From Burkholderiales bacterium (lineage in GTDB: Bacteria > Pseudomonadota > Gammaproteobacteria > Burkholderiales > Burkholderiaceae_C), in contig JAGWTU010000011.1 in NCBI GenBank assembly GCA_028868825.1, positions 62,001 to 126,000 of the forward strand: a stretch of 64,000 bases of DNA, written 5' to 3'. Below the pieces are notes generated by a model. That model was not told the DNA's origin and ran no database searches. It worked only from the letters and a program-made list of their open reading frames with translations. This document shows, piece after piece, positions 40,031-49,454 of the stretch; the stretch's first letter is position 1; every line of letters starts with the position of its first letter. A program made the position numbers and the translations under genes.

Positions 40031-41014
40031 ATGATATTGAGCAGCATGGCCACGAGGATCCGCACGGCGGTGCGCTCGCTGGCCGCCCTACTGAGGCTGT
40101 GCGGCCTGTGCGGCCTGGGCCTGATCGCCTCCTGCGGTGGCGGCACCTCGCAGGTTTCGACCTTCGTCCCCGCGCGGCTGATCGTGTTCGGCGACGACAC
40201 GAGCAGCATCGGCCCCACCGGCTTGAAGCGCAACGTCAACGGCCTCAACGCCACGGGCGGTTTCGATTGCTCGCTGGAGCCGATCTGGGTCCAGACCATC
40301 GCCAGCAACTACGGATTCGCCTTCGCGCAGTGCAATCCCCAGGCGGCCACGCCGCTGGCGATCATGCTCGCGCAGCCGGGCGCCCGGGTGGCGGACGTCG
40401 CCGCCCAGGTCGACGCGCAGATCAACAACGGCGGCTTCCTGCCCCGCGACCTGGCGACGATCCAGGGTGGCCAGAACGACCTCTGGGCGCTCTACGCCCA
40501 GTACCCCGGACGCTCGCTCGAGAGCCTGCAGGCCGAGGCCGCCGCCGACGGCGCAGCGCTGGCCCAGATCGTCAACCGGCTCGTCAGCTTCGGCGTGCGG
40601 GTGGTCGTCGCCGACCTGCCGCCGCTGGGGATGACACCTTATGCGCTGCAGCAGGAGGCGCTGATCAATCCGAACGGCATCGTCGAGACCGACCCGGTCG
40701 GCCTGATGAACGCGCTCACGCAGTCGTTCAACAACCAGCTCGGCGTCAAGATGGTGCTCGACGGCCGCTATGTCGGCCTGGTCCAGGCCTCGCTGCGCTT
40801 CCAGGCCATCGGCGTGCGTCCGAGCGGTTTCGGCTTTGCCGACATCGTCGACCCGGTCTGCACGCAGCCGATACCGCTGTGCACCACCAACACGCTGGTG
40901 GCGGGGGCGACGAGCGGGAGCTACCTCTGGGCCGACAACTACAACATGTCGACCGGCGGCCACAACCAGCTCTCGTCGCTGGCGCTGGCGCGCATCCGCG
41001 GCAATCCGTTCTAG
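40031..41014 (+). CDS. SGNH/GDSL-like lipoprotein with missing catalytic residues
   Basis: A 327-aa lipoprotein (lipobox LGLIASCGGG, Cys about 35) homologous to the GDSL hydrolase that follows it. Block I reads VFGDDTSS, so Asp56 stands where the nucleophile Ser should be. Block III GGQND is intact. In block V the D-x-x-H is D302-N-Y-N305, so the catalytic His is Asn. Two of three triad residues are therefore lost while the fold motifs (STGGH after the dyad) remain. It probably acts as a binding protein or inactive partner of the adjacent enzyme. CGGAG precedes the ATG. Confidence 0.8.
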   Translation: MILSSMATRIRTAVRSLAALLRLCGLCGLGLIASCGGGTSQVSTFVPARLIVFGDDTSSIGPTGLKRNVNGLNATGGFDCSLEPIWVQTIASNYGFAFAQCNPQAATPLAIMLAQPGARVADVAAQVDAQINNGGFLPRDLATIQGGQNDLWALYAQYPGRSLESLQAEAAADGAALAQIVNRLVSFGVRVVVADLPPLGMTPYALQQEALINPNGIVETDPVGLMNALTQSFNNQLGVKMVLDGRYVGLVQASLRFQAIGVRPSGFGFADIVDPVCTQPIPLCTTNTLVAGATSGSYLWADNYNMSTGGHNQLSSLALARIRGNPF

Positions 41015-41230
41015 GCCCTCGTCCATCCCCAGTAGGGGTGGATCGCGCAGCCTCGATGCGCGCGACTGGGGCAGGGCGCCGCCCGCGCGTCATCTCGCGT
41101 CGCGAAAGCACCACGCCAGCGGGTTTGCCCTAGCGCGGAGTGCCGACGCCGAAGCCAAAACTAGGCCGTAACGCCGGGCGCGCTGGCTCGAGGCCGCGCC
41201 GCACCGGCTGTCGATGACTATGGAGTCCCC

Positions 41231-42430
41231 ATGAAGATGAATTTCCGATCCTGGATCGTCACCGCAGTCGGCGCCGCGCTGCTCGCCTCCTGCGGCGGCG
41301 GCGATCCCGCCGTACCGGGCACCGGCACCACCGCCGGCGCGCCGACCACGAAGGGCAATTTCACCCGCATCGTCAGTTTCGGCGACAGCCTCAGCGACGT
41401 CGGCACCTACGCCCCGGTGACCTCGCTGACGGGCAACGGCCAGCCGCCCTATGCCGGCGGGCGCTGGACGACCAACCTCGTCACGCCCACCGGCACCGTC
41501 GTCGGCACGGTCTGGATCGAGAACGTCGCCGCGAGCCTCGGCCTGTCGATCACGCCGGCGATGATGGGTTACGGCGCGAGTTCGGTCGCCTGCCCGGCGC
41601 AGAACAACAGCTGCACGGGCTACGGCCAGGGCGGTTCGCTCGTCACAGATCCGAACGGCATCGGCCACAGCGGCGGTGCGCTGACGGTGCCGGTGGTGAC
41701 GCAGATCGCCAACCACCTGGCGCGCTTCAAGACCTTCAACAGCACCGACCTCATCTTCGTCTGGGCCGGCGACAACGACGCCCTCGCGCAATTCTCCGCC
41801 TTCGGCGCCATGGCGGCGCAGATCCAGGCCAATGCGGTGGCGGGCAAGATCACCGCCGACCAGGCCGGCGTCCAGCTCTTCGCTGCCCAGACCGCGGGCG
41901 AGCAGGCGATGAAGCAGGCGGCGCAGGACCTCGTCAACGACATCCAGACGCAGATCCTGGCCAACGGTGGCAAGTACGTCGTCGTCATCACGCCGCTGGA
42001 ATTCACGTTGACACCTTTGGCAGCCGGGCTGCTCGCGAATCCGGCGACGGCGCCCTTGGCGCCCGTCGTGACCACCTTCGTCGACACCTTCAACCTATGG
42101 CTGCGCAACGGCCTGACCGGCATGCCGGTCCAGCTCATCGACGCCAACGCGGCGCTGCAGTCGATCGCCGCCAACCCGGCATCATTCGGCCTCACGAACG
42201 TCACGACGCCGGCCTGCGACGCCAACAAGATCAACGCCATCTTCACCGCCGCGGCCGGCGGCAAGTCGCTGTTCTGCAATGCGACGCCCGGGGTGCCATT
42301 CAACACGCTGGCCGCAGGCGCCAGCACGACGACCTGGCTCTTCGCCGACACCATCCACCCGACCACCGGTGGCCACAAGATCTTCAGCGGCCTGATCACG
42401 CAGCAGCTGAAGGCCTTCGGCTGGATCTGA
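41231..42430 (+). CDS. SGNH/GDSL hydrolase lipoprotein
   Basis: A 399-aa secreted esterase or lipase of the SGNH family. Lipobox LLASCGGG (Cys about 21); block I SFGDSLSDVG with Ser53 as nucleophile; block III WAGDND; block V FADTIHPTTGGH with the Asp-His pair. Compared with its neighbour at 40031 the triad is complete. It is likely on the outer membrane, cleaving acyl or acetyl esters of unknown polymers. A 216-bp gap separates the paralogues, so it may have its own promoter. The ompW-like gene follows after 25 bp. Confidence 0.88.
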   Translation: MKMNFRSWIVTAVGAALLASCGGGDPAVPGTGTTAGAPTTKGNFTRIVSFGDSLSDVGTYAPVTSLTGNGQPPYAGGRWTTNLVTPTGTVVGTVWIENVAASLGLSITPAMMGYGASSVACPAQNNSCTGYGQGGSLVTDPNGIGHSGGALTVPVVTQIANHLARFKTFNSTDLIFVWAGDNDALAQFSAFGAMAAQIQANAVAGKITADQAGVQLFAAQTAGEQAMKQAAQDLVNDIQTQILANGGKYVVVITPLEFTLTPLAAGLLANPATAPLAPVVTTFVDTFNLWLRNGLTGMPVQLIDANAALQSIAANPASFGLTNVTTPACDANKINAIFTAAAGGKSLFCNATPGVPFNTLAAGASTTTWLFADTIHPTTGGHKIFSGLITQQLKAFGWI

Positions 42431-42455
42431 CCCACCGCACCTGAGAAAGACTCGC

Positions 42456-43100
42456 ATGCATTCCCACATCCGATTCCTCATGCCGGTGGCGGCGGCCGTC
42501 CTCGTGCTGGCCCAAGCGCCGGCGCAGGCCCAGTCCAACACCTTCAAGTTCGGCGTCATCCGCTACGAGCCGCATTCGACCAGCGACGGCATCACCGGCA
42601 TCGGCGTGCCGGCGGGCGCCGATTCGAACGTCAAGTCCGCCAATACACTGCTGTTGACCATCGAGCACGAGCTCGTGCCCAACATCGGCATCGAACTCGT
42701 GGTCGGCATCCCGCCCACGGTCAAGACCTACGCCACCGGCAGCGTCTCGTACCTCGGCGAGGTGCTGACGGCGAAGAACGTCGCGCCGGCGCTGATCATG
42801 AACTACCACTTCGGCGATGCGGGCAGCAAGCTTCGACCGTACCTGGGCGTGGGCGTCAACTACACCCATTTCGGCAGCCCGAAGTCGCCTTACGGCTGGC
42901 AGGTCCATCTGTCCGATTCGATGGGCATGCTGATCCAGGGCGGCATCGACTACGCGATCACCCCGCAATGGGGCGTGTTCGCCAGCGCCGCCCGCGTCGA
43001 TGTGCGGACCAAGCTCGTCGCCGTCGGCGCCACGGTGCTGCAGAGCGACATCAATCTGCGGCCCTGGACCTACCAGCTCGGCGCGTCGTACAAATTCTGA
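42456..43100 (+). CDS. OmpW family outer-membrane protein
   Basis: A 214-aa eight-stranded beta-barrel of the OmpW/AlkL family. Signal peptide to about residue 25 (APAQAQS). Family signatures are the IELVVGIPPTVKTY strand, LIMNYHFGDAGSKLRPYLGV and the terminal aromatic YKF. Members let small hydrophobic molecules cross the outer membrane. Its position right behind the GDSL lipoprotein suggests uptake of released acyl products; inference. A second family member is at 56719. Confidence 0.92.
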   Translation: MHSHIRFLMPVAAAVLVLAQAPAQAQSNTFKFGVIRYEPHSTSDGITGIGVPAGADSNVKSANTLLLTIEHELVPNIGIELVVGIPPTVKTYATGSVSYLGEVLTAKNVAPALIMNYHFGDAGSKLRPYLGVGVNYTHFGSPKSPYGWQVHLSDSMGMLIQGGIDYAITPQWGVFASAARVDVRTKLVAVGATVLQSDINLRPWTYQLGASYKF

Positions 43101-43150
43101 ACCCCGGGGGCGCCAGGACCGGCCCGCGCGGCTGGTCCTAAACTCGCCCC

Positions 43151-43918
43151 ATGGATTCCGCAGCGACGCCGCTTCTGCTCGCCTTCGACACCTCGACCGA
43201 GCGCCTGGCCGCGGGCCTGCAGCGCGTCGGCGGCGAGCCCTTGACCTACGACGGCGTCGGCGGCGCGCTCGCGTCGACGGCGCTGCTGCCGCGGCTGCGC
43301 GACTTGCTGGAGCGCGCCGGCACCGACTGGAGCGGCCTGAGCGCGATCGCCTTCGGCGTCGGGCCCGGCGCTTTCACCGGGCTGCGCACCGCCTGCTCGG
43401 TGGCGCAGGGTCTGGGCTTCGGGCTCGGGCTGCCGCTGCTGCCGATCGACAGCCTGCTCATCGTCGCCGAGGACGCGCGCCTACAGGCCGGCGCGACCGA
43501 TTTCGAGGTCGGCGTGGCGATGGACGCGCGCATGGACGAGAGCTATGCCGCCCGTTACCGCTGCCGCGGCGGGCGCTGGGAAGTGATCGACGCCCCCGCG
43601 CTCTACGACCTCGACGCGCTCGCCGCAGCCTGGGCCGGCGCGGCGCCCGACGCCTGGGCCGGATCGGCGCTGGCCGCGTTCGGCGAACGGCTGAACCTGC
43701 CGCCTGCCGCCTGGCGACTGACGTCCGAACGCGACCGCGCCGGCGCGCTGCTGCGTCTGGCCGGCCAGGCGGCGGCGGCCGGCGCCGGGATCGACGCCGC
43801 CGCGGCCTTGCCGCTGTACCTGCGCGACAAGGTGGCTCTGACCACCGCCGAGCGCGCCGAGCAGGCGGCGCAGAAGGCGCGGGCCACGGCAGCACACGAA
43901 GGTGCCGCAACGCGATGA
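43151..43918 (+). CDS. tsaB: tRNA threonylcarbamoyladenosine biosynthesis protein TsaB
   Basis: ASKHA-fold partner of TsaD in t6A transfer; 255 aa. LLAFDTSTERLAAGL opens the fold, and GVGPGAFTGLRTACSVAQGL is the conserved TsaB signature. It overlaps rimI by 4 bp (ATGA). The trio tsaB-rimI-udg is a common Burkholderiales operon. Confidence 0.95.
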   Translation: MDSAATPLLLAFDTSTERLAAGLQRVGGEPLTYDGVGGALASTALLPRLRDLLERAGTDWSGLSAIAFGVGPGAFTGLRTACSVAQGLGFGLGLPLLPIDSLLIVAEDARLQAGATDFEVGVAMDARMDESYAARYRCRGGRWEVIDAPALYDLDALAAAWAGAAPDAWAGSALAAFGERLNLPPAAWRLTSERDRAGALLRLAGQAAAAGAGIDAAAALPLYLRDKVALTTAERAEQAAQKARATAAHEGAATR

Positions 43919-44403
43919 GCGCACAACCGCAGCCCGGCGCCGCTTGCCGGCCGATGACGCTGCACGACCTCGACGCGGTCGTCGCGATCGAGACCCGCGC
44001 CTACGAGTTTCCCTGGACGCGGGGCAATTTCATCGATTCGCTCGCCGCCGGCTATCTCGCCGAGAGACTCGAAGGCCCGACGGGCGAGACGATCGGCTAC
44101 TTCGTCGCGATGCCCGGGGTCGACGAACTGCATCTGCTGAACATCACGGTCGCGCCGGCGCTGCAGGGCCGCGGCCATGGCGGCCTGCTGCTGGGCGAGG
44201 TCGTGCAGCGCGCGCGGGCGCTGCACCTGGGCGCCATCTGGCTCGAGGTGCGCGCCAGCAACGAGCGCGCGCACCGCCTGTACCGCCGCCACGGCTATGT
44301 CGAGATCGGCCTGCGGCGCGGCTATTACCCGGCCGCAGGGCGGCGCGAGGATGCGGTGGTGATGAAGCTCGCGCTGGCCGCCGCCGACGGGGCCGGCGCG
44401 TGA
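43915..44403 (+). CDS. rimI: Ribosomal protein bS18 alanine N-acetyltransferase RimI
   Basis: GNAT-family acetyltransferase, 162 aa, which acetylates the N-terminal Ala of ribosomal protein S18. Motif A/B appears as LHLLNITVAPALQGRGHGGL (acetyl-CoA loop Q/RGRGHG) and WLEVRASNERAHRLYRRHGY. PWTRGNF near the N-terminus is typical of RimI. Coupled at both ends: its ATG overlaps the tsaB stop and its stop overlaps the GTG of the glycosylase gene. Confidence 0.93.
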   Translation: MSAQPQPGAACRPMTLHDLDAVVAIETRAYEFPWTRGNFIDSLAAGYLAERLEGPTGETIGYFVAMPGVDELHLLNITVAPALQGRGHGGLLLGEVVQRARALHLGAIWLEVRASNERAHRLYRRHGYVEIGLRRGYYPAAGRREDAVVMKLALAAADGAGA

Positions 44404-45245
44404 GCTGGACCGAACGCCAGCGCGCGCTGCTCGGCGCGATGGGGCTGCGCGTCTGGGGCGAGACAGCCCCCGAGCACGCGCTTGCCACGTCCGATGCCGG
44501 GCTCGAGGACGCGGCGGCGCCGGCATCGCCATCCGATCCCGACCCGGCGCCGCCGCGCCCAGCGGCGCCCGAGCGCCGCCGCGCGCCTGCGCCGCAGGCC
44601 GATGCCGCATCGCCGCCGCCACGCGCCTCGCCGGCGATCGACCTCGGCGCCGTTGCCGCGATGGAATGGCCGGCGCTGCGCGAGGCCGTCGCCGCCTGCC
44701 GCGCCTGCGATCTGTGCCAGACGCGCACGCAGACCGTGTTCGGCGTCGGCCATGCGCGCGCGCATTGGATGGTCGTCGGCGAGGCGCCGGGCGAGCAGGA
44801 GGACCGCCAGGGCGAGCCCTTCGTCGGCGCCGCCGGCCAGTTGCTCGACCGCATGCTCGCGGCGCTGCAGCTCAGCCGCGCGGACGATGGCGACGCCGCG
44901 AGCCGGGTCTACATCGCCAACACGCTCAAATGCCGGCCGCCGCGCAACCGCAACCCCAGCGCCGAGGAACTGCACGCCTGCGAGCCTTTCCTGGTGCGCC
45001 AGATCGAGCTGCTGCGCCCACGCATCATCCTGGCGATGGGTCGCTTCGCGGTGCAGGCGCTGCTGCGCAGCGACGAGCCGGTGGGCAAGCTGCGCGGCCG
45101 CGTCCACCGCTACCAGGGCGTGCCGCTCGTCGTGACTTATCACCCGGCCTATCTGCTGCGCAACCTGCCCGACAAGGCGCGGGCCTGGGAGGATCTTTGC
45201 CTGGCGGCGGGTGTGGCCGAAGCCGCGGCGGAGGCCGCCGGCTGA
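44400..45245 (+). CDS. 4Fe-4S uracil-DNA glycosylase (family 4)
   Basis: A 281-aa base-excision repair enzyme. The N-terminal about 85 residues are a low-complexity Pro/Ala linker. The core starts at CRACDLC, the first part of the iron-sulfur ligand set (third Cys in LKCRPPRNRNP, fourth in LHACEPFL). Active-site motifs are VGEAPGEQEDRQGEPFVG and the later TYHPAYLLRN. Start GTG 44400 overlaps rimI. The same linker is seen in other Burkholderiales homologues, which can carry a DNA polymerase-like annotation. Confidence 0.93.
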   Translation: MSWTERQRALLGAMGLRVWGETAPEHALATSDAGLEDAAAPASPSDPDPAPPRPAAPERRRAPAPQADAASPPPRASPAIDLGAVAAMEWPALREAVAACRACDLCQTRTQTVFGVGHARAHWMVVGEAPGEQEDRQGEPFVGAAGQLLDRMLAALQLSRADDGDAASRVYIANTLKCRPPRNRNPSAEELHACEPFLVRQIELLRPRIILAMGRFAVQALLRSDEPVGKLRGRVHRYQGVPLVVTYHPAYLLRNLPDKARAWEDLCLAAGVAEAAAEAAG

Positions 45246-45279
45246 ACCGCGGTCATCCGTCGGCCAGTCCGTCAGCCCG

Positions 45280-46674
45280 TCAGTCCGCCTTCGCCGGCTT
45301 CGCGGGTTTCTGCGGCCGCTTCCAGCCCGACAGGCTGGCCTGCCGCGCCCGCGCCACGGTGAGCTGGCCGGCAGGGGCATCGCGGCCTATCGTCGACCCG
45401 GCACCTATCGTCGCGCCGTCGCCGATCGTGATCGGTGCGACGAGCACGCAGTTGCTGCCGACATGGACGTCGTTGCCGATGACGGTGCGGTGCTTGTTCG
45501 CGCCGTCGTAGTTCGCGGTGATGCTGCCGGCGCCGTAGTTGACGCGCTCGCCCACCGTCGCGTCGCCGAGGTAGGCCAGGTGGTTGGCCTTGGCGCCGGC
45601 GGCCAGCGTCGAGTTCTTCACTTCGACGAAGTTGCCGATATGCACCGCGGCACCGAGATCGGCGCCCGGGCGCAGCCGCGCGAAGGGGCCGATCAGCGCG
45701 CCGGCGCCGACCTGCGCGCCGTCGATATGCGTGTACGGGTGGATCACCGCGCCGGCCTCGATGCGCGCGTCCTTGATGCAGCAATGCGCGCCGACGCGCA
45801 CGCCGTCGCCGAGCGTGACCTGGCCCTCGAAGAGGCAGCCGAAGTCGATCTCGACGTCGCTGCCGCAGGCCAGCGTGCCGCGCAGGTCGAAGCGCGCCGG
45901 GTCGGCCATGCGCACGCCGGCCTCCATCAGCGTCTCGGCGCGCATGCGCTGCAGCCGGCGCTCGAGGTCGGCGAGCTGCACGGGGCTGTTCACGCCCAGC
46001 ACCTCGGTCTCGCTGGGCGCGGCGCTGCCGACGACGGCCACGCCCTCGGCCACCGCCATCGCGACGATGTCGGTGAGATAGAACTCGCGCTGCGCGTTGT
46101 CGTCGCGCAGCGCCATCACCCAGCGCTTGAGCAGCCGCGTCGGCGCGGCCATGATGCCGGTGTAGATCTCGCGGATCTCGCGCTGCGCCGGGGTGGCGTC
46201 CTTGTGCTCGACGATGGCGCGGATGGCGCCACCTTCGCGCACGATGCGGCCATAGCCGCTGGCGTCGGCGAGCTCGATCGTCAGCAGTGCGAGCCGCTCA
46301 CCGCCGCAGGCGTCGACGAGCGCGCGCGCCGTTCCGGTGCGGATCAGCGGCACGTCGCCGTTGAGGATCAGCGTCACCGCGTTGGCGTCGGCTAGCGCCG
46401 GCACCGTCTGCTGCACGGCGTGGCCGGTGCCGAGCTGCGGCATCTGGCGCACGCAGACGATGCCGGGCGCGTTCGGCGGTGCCGCCACCGCGGCCTCGAC
46501 CTCGGCCGCGCCATGGCCGGTGACGACGACGGTGCGCGCCGCGCCGAGGCCGGCGCCGGCGTTCAGCACATGCTGCAGCAGACTCACGCCGGCCAGCCGG
46601 TGCAGCACCTTGGGCAGCGCCGACTTCATGCGGGTGCCCTTGCCCGCGGCCATGATCACGACGTTGACTGTCAT
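45280..46674 (-). CDS. glmU: Bifunctional UDP-GlcNAc pyrophosphorylase / GlcN-1-P acetyltransferase
   Basis: Makes UDP-GlcNAc for peptidoglycan and LPS; 464 aa. The N-terminal uridyltransferase domain has IMAAGKGTRMKS and GTGHAVQQT. The C-terminal left-handed beta-helix shows hexapeptide repeats and the acetyl-CoA region KANHLAYLGDATVG and GAGSITANYDG. The end is Lys/Ala/Pro-rich. Full length; no anomalies. Confidence 0.97.
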   Translation of the reverse strand: MTVNVVIMAAGKGTRMKSALPKVLHRLAGVSLLQHVLNAGAGLGAARTVVVTGHGAAEVEAAVAAPPNAPGIVCVRQMPQLGTGHAVQQTVPALADANAVTLILNGDVPLIRTGTARALVDACGGERLALLTIELADASGYGRIVREGGAIRAIVEHKDATPAQREIREIYTGIMAAPTRLLKRWVMALRDDNAQREFYLTDIVAMAVAEGVAVVGSAAPSETEVLGVNSPVQLADLERRLQRMRAETLMEAGVRMADPARFDLRGTLACGSDVEIDFGCLFEGQVTLGDGVRVGAHCCIKDARIEAGAVIHPYTHIDGAQVGAGALIGPFARLRPGADLGAAVHIGNFVEVKNSTLAAGAKANHLAYLGDATVGERVNYGAGSITANYDGANKHRTVIGNDVHVGSNCVLVAPITIGDGATIGAGSTIGRDAPAGQLTVARARQASLSGWKRPQKPAKPAKAD

Positions 46675-46731
46675 GCCGATTCCCGAGTCGAAAGACCCGA
46701 TTATCGGCGGCCCCCCACCGGCCCAGAGGGG

Positions 46732-47358
46732 TCAGGGCTGGACGACGACCTCGACGCGGTGCGGATTCTTGCTCGGCGGGTTCGGGAATCCGGTGAGCGC
46801 GGCGTCGAACATCGCCGTCATCAGCGGGCCGTTCATGGAGCGGTTGCCTTCGCTGGTCGCACGCACCTCGTACAGCGGCTTGCCGCTGGCGCGCTCGCGG
46901 ATCAGCAGGCCGACCTGGCGCTCGAAGCGCGGCATGTAGTCATAGCGCCAGCCCAGGCCCCAGCGCGGGCCCATCCAGGGGCCGTAGCCCCAGTAGCCGA
47001 AGCCGCCGCGCCACCAGAACGGGTCGTCCCAGGGCGCGATGATGAGGCGGCCGTCGCTGGCGCCGACCTGGATCAGGTACTCGGGCTGCTGGCCCGCCGC
47101 GACGGCGCTGAATCCGGCCTTGGACAGGGCCGCCGCGGCGCTCACCTCGATGGCCTGCGTCTGCGCGGCGTCGCTCTGCTGCGAGGGCAGGCGGTCGAAG
47201 GCATAGCTGCCGGGCTTGTTCGCCGCCGGCCAGGCGCCGAAGCTGGTGACGTCGGCGGCGATCGTCGCCAGGCCGGCGCAGGCGGCCAGCAGCACCGCGG
47301 CCGCGCCGAGTGCGGCGCCCATCGCCCATCTGCGTGTCGTCGTCGTCTTCATCATCAT
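46732..47358 (-). CDS. DUF4136 lipoprotein
   Basis: A 208-aa lipoprotein with lipobox AVLLAACAG (Cys about 27), followed by a DUF4136 domain (FGAWPAANKPGSYAFDRLPS near its start). A Trp/Gly/Tyr-rich loop (FWWRGGFGYWGYGPW, about 125-140) is typical of this family. It starts one base after the ttcA stop on the same strand, so it is the last gene of the folM-folB-ttcA series. Function unknown; envelope-located. Confidence 0.85.
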   Translation of the reverse strand: MMMKTTTTRRWAMGAALGAAAVLLAACAGLATIAADVTSFGAWPAANKPGSYAFDRLPSQQSDAAQTQAIEVSAAAALSKAGFSAVAAGQQPEYLIQVGASDGRLIIAPWDDPFWWRGGFGYWGYGPWMGPRWGLGWRYDYMPRFERQVGLLIRERASGKPLYEVRATSEGNRSMNGPLMTAMFDAALTGFPNPPSKNPHRVEVVVQP

Positions 47359-48264
47359 TCAATCCTCCGTCTTCAGGGGACGGTCGAAACGGATTTCGGC
47401 CGTGTCGCTGCAGGGTTCGTCGTCGAAGGCGATGTCACCGCCGCGATCGGCGACGCCTGTGGCCTTGACTTGCGTGAAGGGGTAGAGGTTCCGGTCCATC
47501 AGGTGACTCGGCACGACCTGGCCCATCGCGCGCAGCATGTTGTCGCTGCGGCCAGGGTACTGGCGCTCCCAGTCGCGCAGCATCGCCTTGACCTGCACGC
47601 GCTGCAGGTGGTCCTGGTTGCCGCACAGCGTGCAGGGGATGATGGGGAAGGCGCGGTGCGCGGCCCAGCGCTCGAGGTCGGTCTCGGCGACATAGGCCAG
47701 CGGCCGGATGACGACGTTGCGGCCGTCGTCGCTGACGAGCTTGGGTGGCATGCCCTTCATGCGGCCGCCGAAGAACATGTTCATCAGCAGCGTGACGATC
47801 ATGTCGTCGCGGTGGTGGCCGAGCGCGATCTTCGTCGCGCCGATCTCGCCGGCGACGCGGTAGAGGATGCCGCGGCGCAGCCGCGAGCACAGGCTGCACA
47901 TCGTCTGGCCCTCGGGGATCAGGCTCTTGACGATCGAATAGGTGTCCTGCTCCTCGATGCGGAACGGCACGCCGCGCGATTCGAGATAGGCCGGCAGGAC
48001 GTCGGCCGGGAAGCCGGGCTGCTTCTGGTCGAGGTTGACGGCGACGAGCTCGAAATCGATCGGCGCGCGCTCGCGCAGCGACAGCAGGATGTCGAGCAGC
48101 GCATAGCTGTCCTTGCCGCCCGACAGGCAGACCATGACCCGGTCGCCGGCCTCGATCATGTGGTAGTCGGTGATGGCCTGGCCGACCTGGCGGTGCAGCC
48201 GCTTGCTGAGCTTGTTGATCTCGAATGCGGCGCGGCGCAGATCGGGGGTCTCGGGCGCGTTCAT
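47359..48264 (-). CDS. ttcA: tRNA 2-thiocytidine(32) synthetase TtcA
   Basis: PP-loop ATPase that thiolates C32 of certain tRNAs; 301 aa. PP-loop [12 protein letters not shown], then the CSLC and CTLC pairs that bind the 4Fe-4S cluster, and the family motif [16 protein letters not shown]. The C-terminal tail is acidic. The ATG overlaps the folB stop (ATGA). Confidence 0.96.
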   Translation of the reverse strand: MNAPETPDLRRAAFEINKLSKRLHRQVGQAITDYHMIEAGDRVMVCLSGGKDSYALLDILLSLRERAPIDFELVAVNLDQKQPGFPADVLPAYLESRGVPFRIEEQDTYSIVKSLIPEGQTMCSLCSRLRRGILYRVAGEIGATKIALGHHRDDMIVTLLMNMFFGGRMKGMPPKLVSDDGRNVVIRPLAYVAETDLERWAAHRAFPIIPCTLCGNQDHLQRVQVKAMLRDWERQYPGRSDNMLRAMGQVVPSHLMDRNLYPFTQVKATGVADRGGDIAFDDEPCSDTAEIRFDRPLKTED

Positions 48265-48662
48265 GCCGCGGCCCCCTTGACGCGGAAGACCTCGACGCCG
48301 ACGGCTTCGCAGTCGGGGTAGACATCGGGCTTGGCCGTCGAGACGCGCGCGGCGCGCACCTGGGGGTGCGCGAGCATCAGCGCCAGCACATCGTCGGCCA
48401 GCGTCTCTTGCAGATGGATGTGGCCGCGGCCGACGCGCTCCATGATCGTGCGGCGGATGAAGTCGTAGTCCAGCACCTCGTCGAGCTTGTCCGCCTTCGG
48501 TGTCGAGACCGCCAACGGCACGTAAAGATCGACGTTGATGAGTACCCGTTGTTCGCCGCGCTTTTCGAAATCGTGCACGCCGATGTTGATCCAGACCTCG
48601 TATTCGCGCAGGAACAGGCGCCGGCAGTCGATCAGGCTGGGGTGGTTGAGCAGGCTTTGCAT
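48261..48662 (-). CDS. folB: Dihydroneopterin aldolase FolB
   Basis: Cleaves dihydroneopterin to 6-hydroxymethyl-dihydropterin in folate synthesis; 133 aa. [20 protein letters not shown] is the FolB signature, with the catalytic Lys expected in the later KPDVYP segment and Glu in the IHLQETLAD block. The ATG at 48662 overlaps the stop of the upstream SDR gene, and its own stop overlaps ttcA, so three genes are translationally chained. Confidence 0.93.
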   Translation of the reverse strand: MQSLLNHPSLIDCRRLFLREYEVWINIGVHDFEKRGEQRVLINVDLYVPLAVSTPKADKLDEVLDYDFIRRTIMERVGRGHIHLQETLADDVLALMLAHPQVRAARVSTAKPDVYPDCEAVGVEVFRVKGAAA

Positions 48663-49435
48663 CACGGGGCTTTCGGTTCGCGGGCGAGGAACATCACGTC
48701 GCGGGGCTGGGGCTGGAGGTGCTGACCGCCGTCGACGAGCAGCGTCGTGCCGGTGACCGCGGGCGACGTCAGCAGATAGTGCACCGCGCGCGCGATGTCC
48801 TGGGGCGTCGAGCCGCGCCGCAGCGGCGTCATGCGGTGCGCGGCGTCGAACTCGGCATCGCTCATCGCGCCCGAGAGCAGCGTCACGCCGGGTGCCACGC
48901 CGCACACGCGCAGCCGCGGCGCCAGCGCCTGCGCCAGCAACGTCGTCGCCGCCTCGAGCGCGGCCTTGGACAGGGTGTACGAGAGGTAATCGGGGTTCGG
49001 GTTCCAGAGCTTCTGGTCGAGCAGGTTGACGACGCAGCCGCCGGCCTCGCCGACGCGCGCATGCAGCGCCCGCGCGAGCAGGATCGCGGGGGCGACGTTG
49101 ACGCGCCAATGGGCGTCGAGGTTGGCGCCGCGGAAGCTCGCGACATCGTCGTACTCGAACAGCGAGGCGTTGTTGACGACGGCGTCGACGCGGCCGAAAT
49201 CGGCCTGCACGGCGGGCAGCAGCGCCTCGCATTGCGACTCGTCGGCGAGGTCGGCGGCGTAGGCGCGCGCGCTGCCGCCGGCCGAAGCGATTTCGGCCAC
49301 GAGCGCCGCGGCGTCTTCATGCGAATGCCGGTGATGGATGGCGACGCGCCAGCCCTGGGCCGCGAGCGCGGCGGCGATCGCGGCGCCGATGCGCTGGGCG
49401 GCGCCGGTGACGAGGACTACGGGGGCGGTTTGCAT
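48662..49435 (-). CDS. Short-chain dehydrogenase, pteridine-reductase/FolM-like
   Basis: A 257-aa NADPH-dependent SDR. The cofactor motif [11 protein letters not shown] is the TGxxxRIG variant that marks pteridine reductases and FolM rather than the common TGxxx[12 protein letters not shown] and the catalytic YTLSK are present. Its coupling to folB supports a role in reducing dihydromonapterin or dihydrofolate. The ATG at 49435 is chosen; upstream in-frame codons overlap the divergent methyltransferase. I keep the symbol blank because FolM function is inferred from motif and context. Confidence 0.85.
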   Translation of the reverse strand: MQTAPVVLVTGAAQRIGAAIAAALAAQGWRVAIHHRHSHEDAAALVAEIASAGGSARAYAADLADESQCEALLPAVQADFGRVDAVVNNASLFEYDDVASFRGANLDAHWRVNVAPAILLARALHARVGEAGGCVVNLLDQKLWNPNPDYLSYTLSKAALEAATTLLAQALAPRLRVCGVAPGVTLLSGAMSDAEFDAAHRMTPLRRGSTPQDIARAVHYLLTSPAVTGTTLLVDGGQHLQPQPRDVMFLAREPKAP

Positions 49436-49454
49436 CGTTCCTACAATGCCGGCC

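Noticed and set aside
41022..41042. Terminator after the first GDSL gene
   Set aside because: The TCCA-CCCC/GGGG-TGGA stem has a bulge and no T-run, so support is too weak.
44400..44650. Frameshift or fusion in the uracil-DNA glycosylase N-terminus
   Set aside because: The Pro/Ala-rich stretch is in frame and is a normal low-complexity linker before the Fe-S core.
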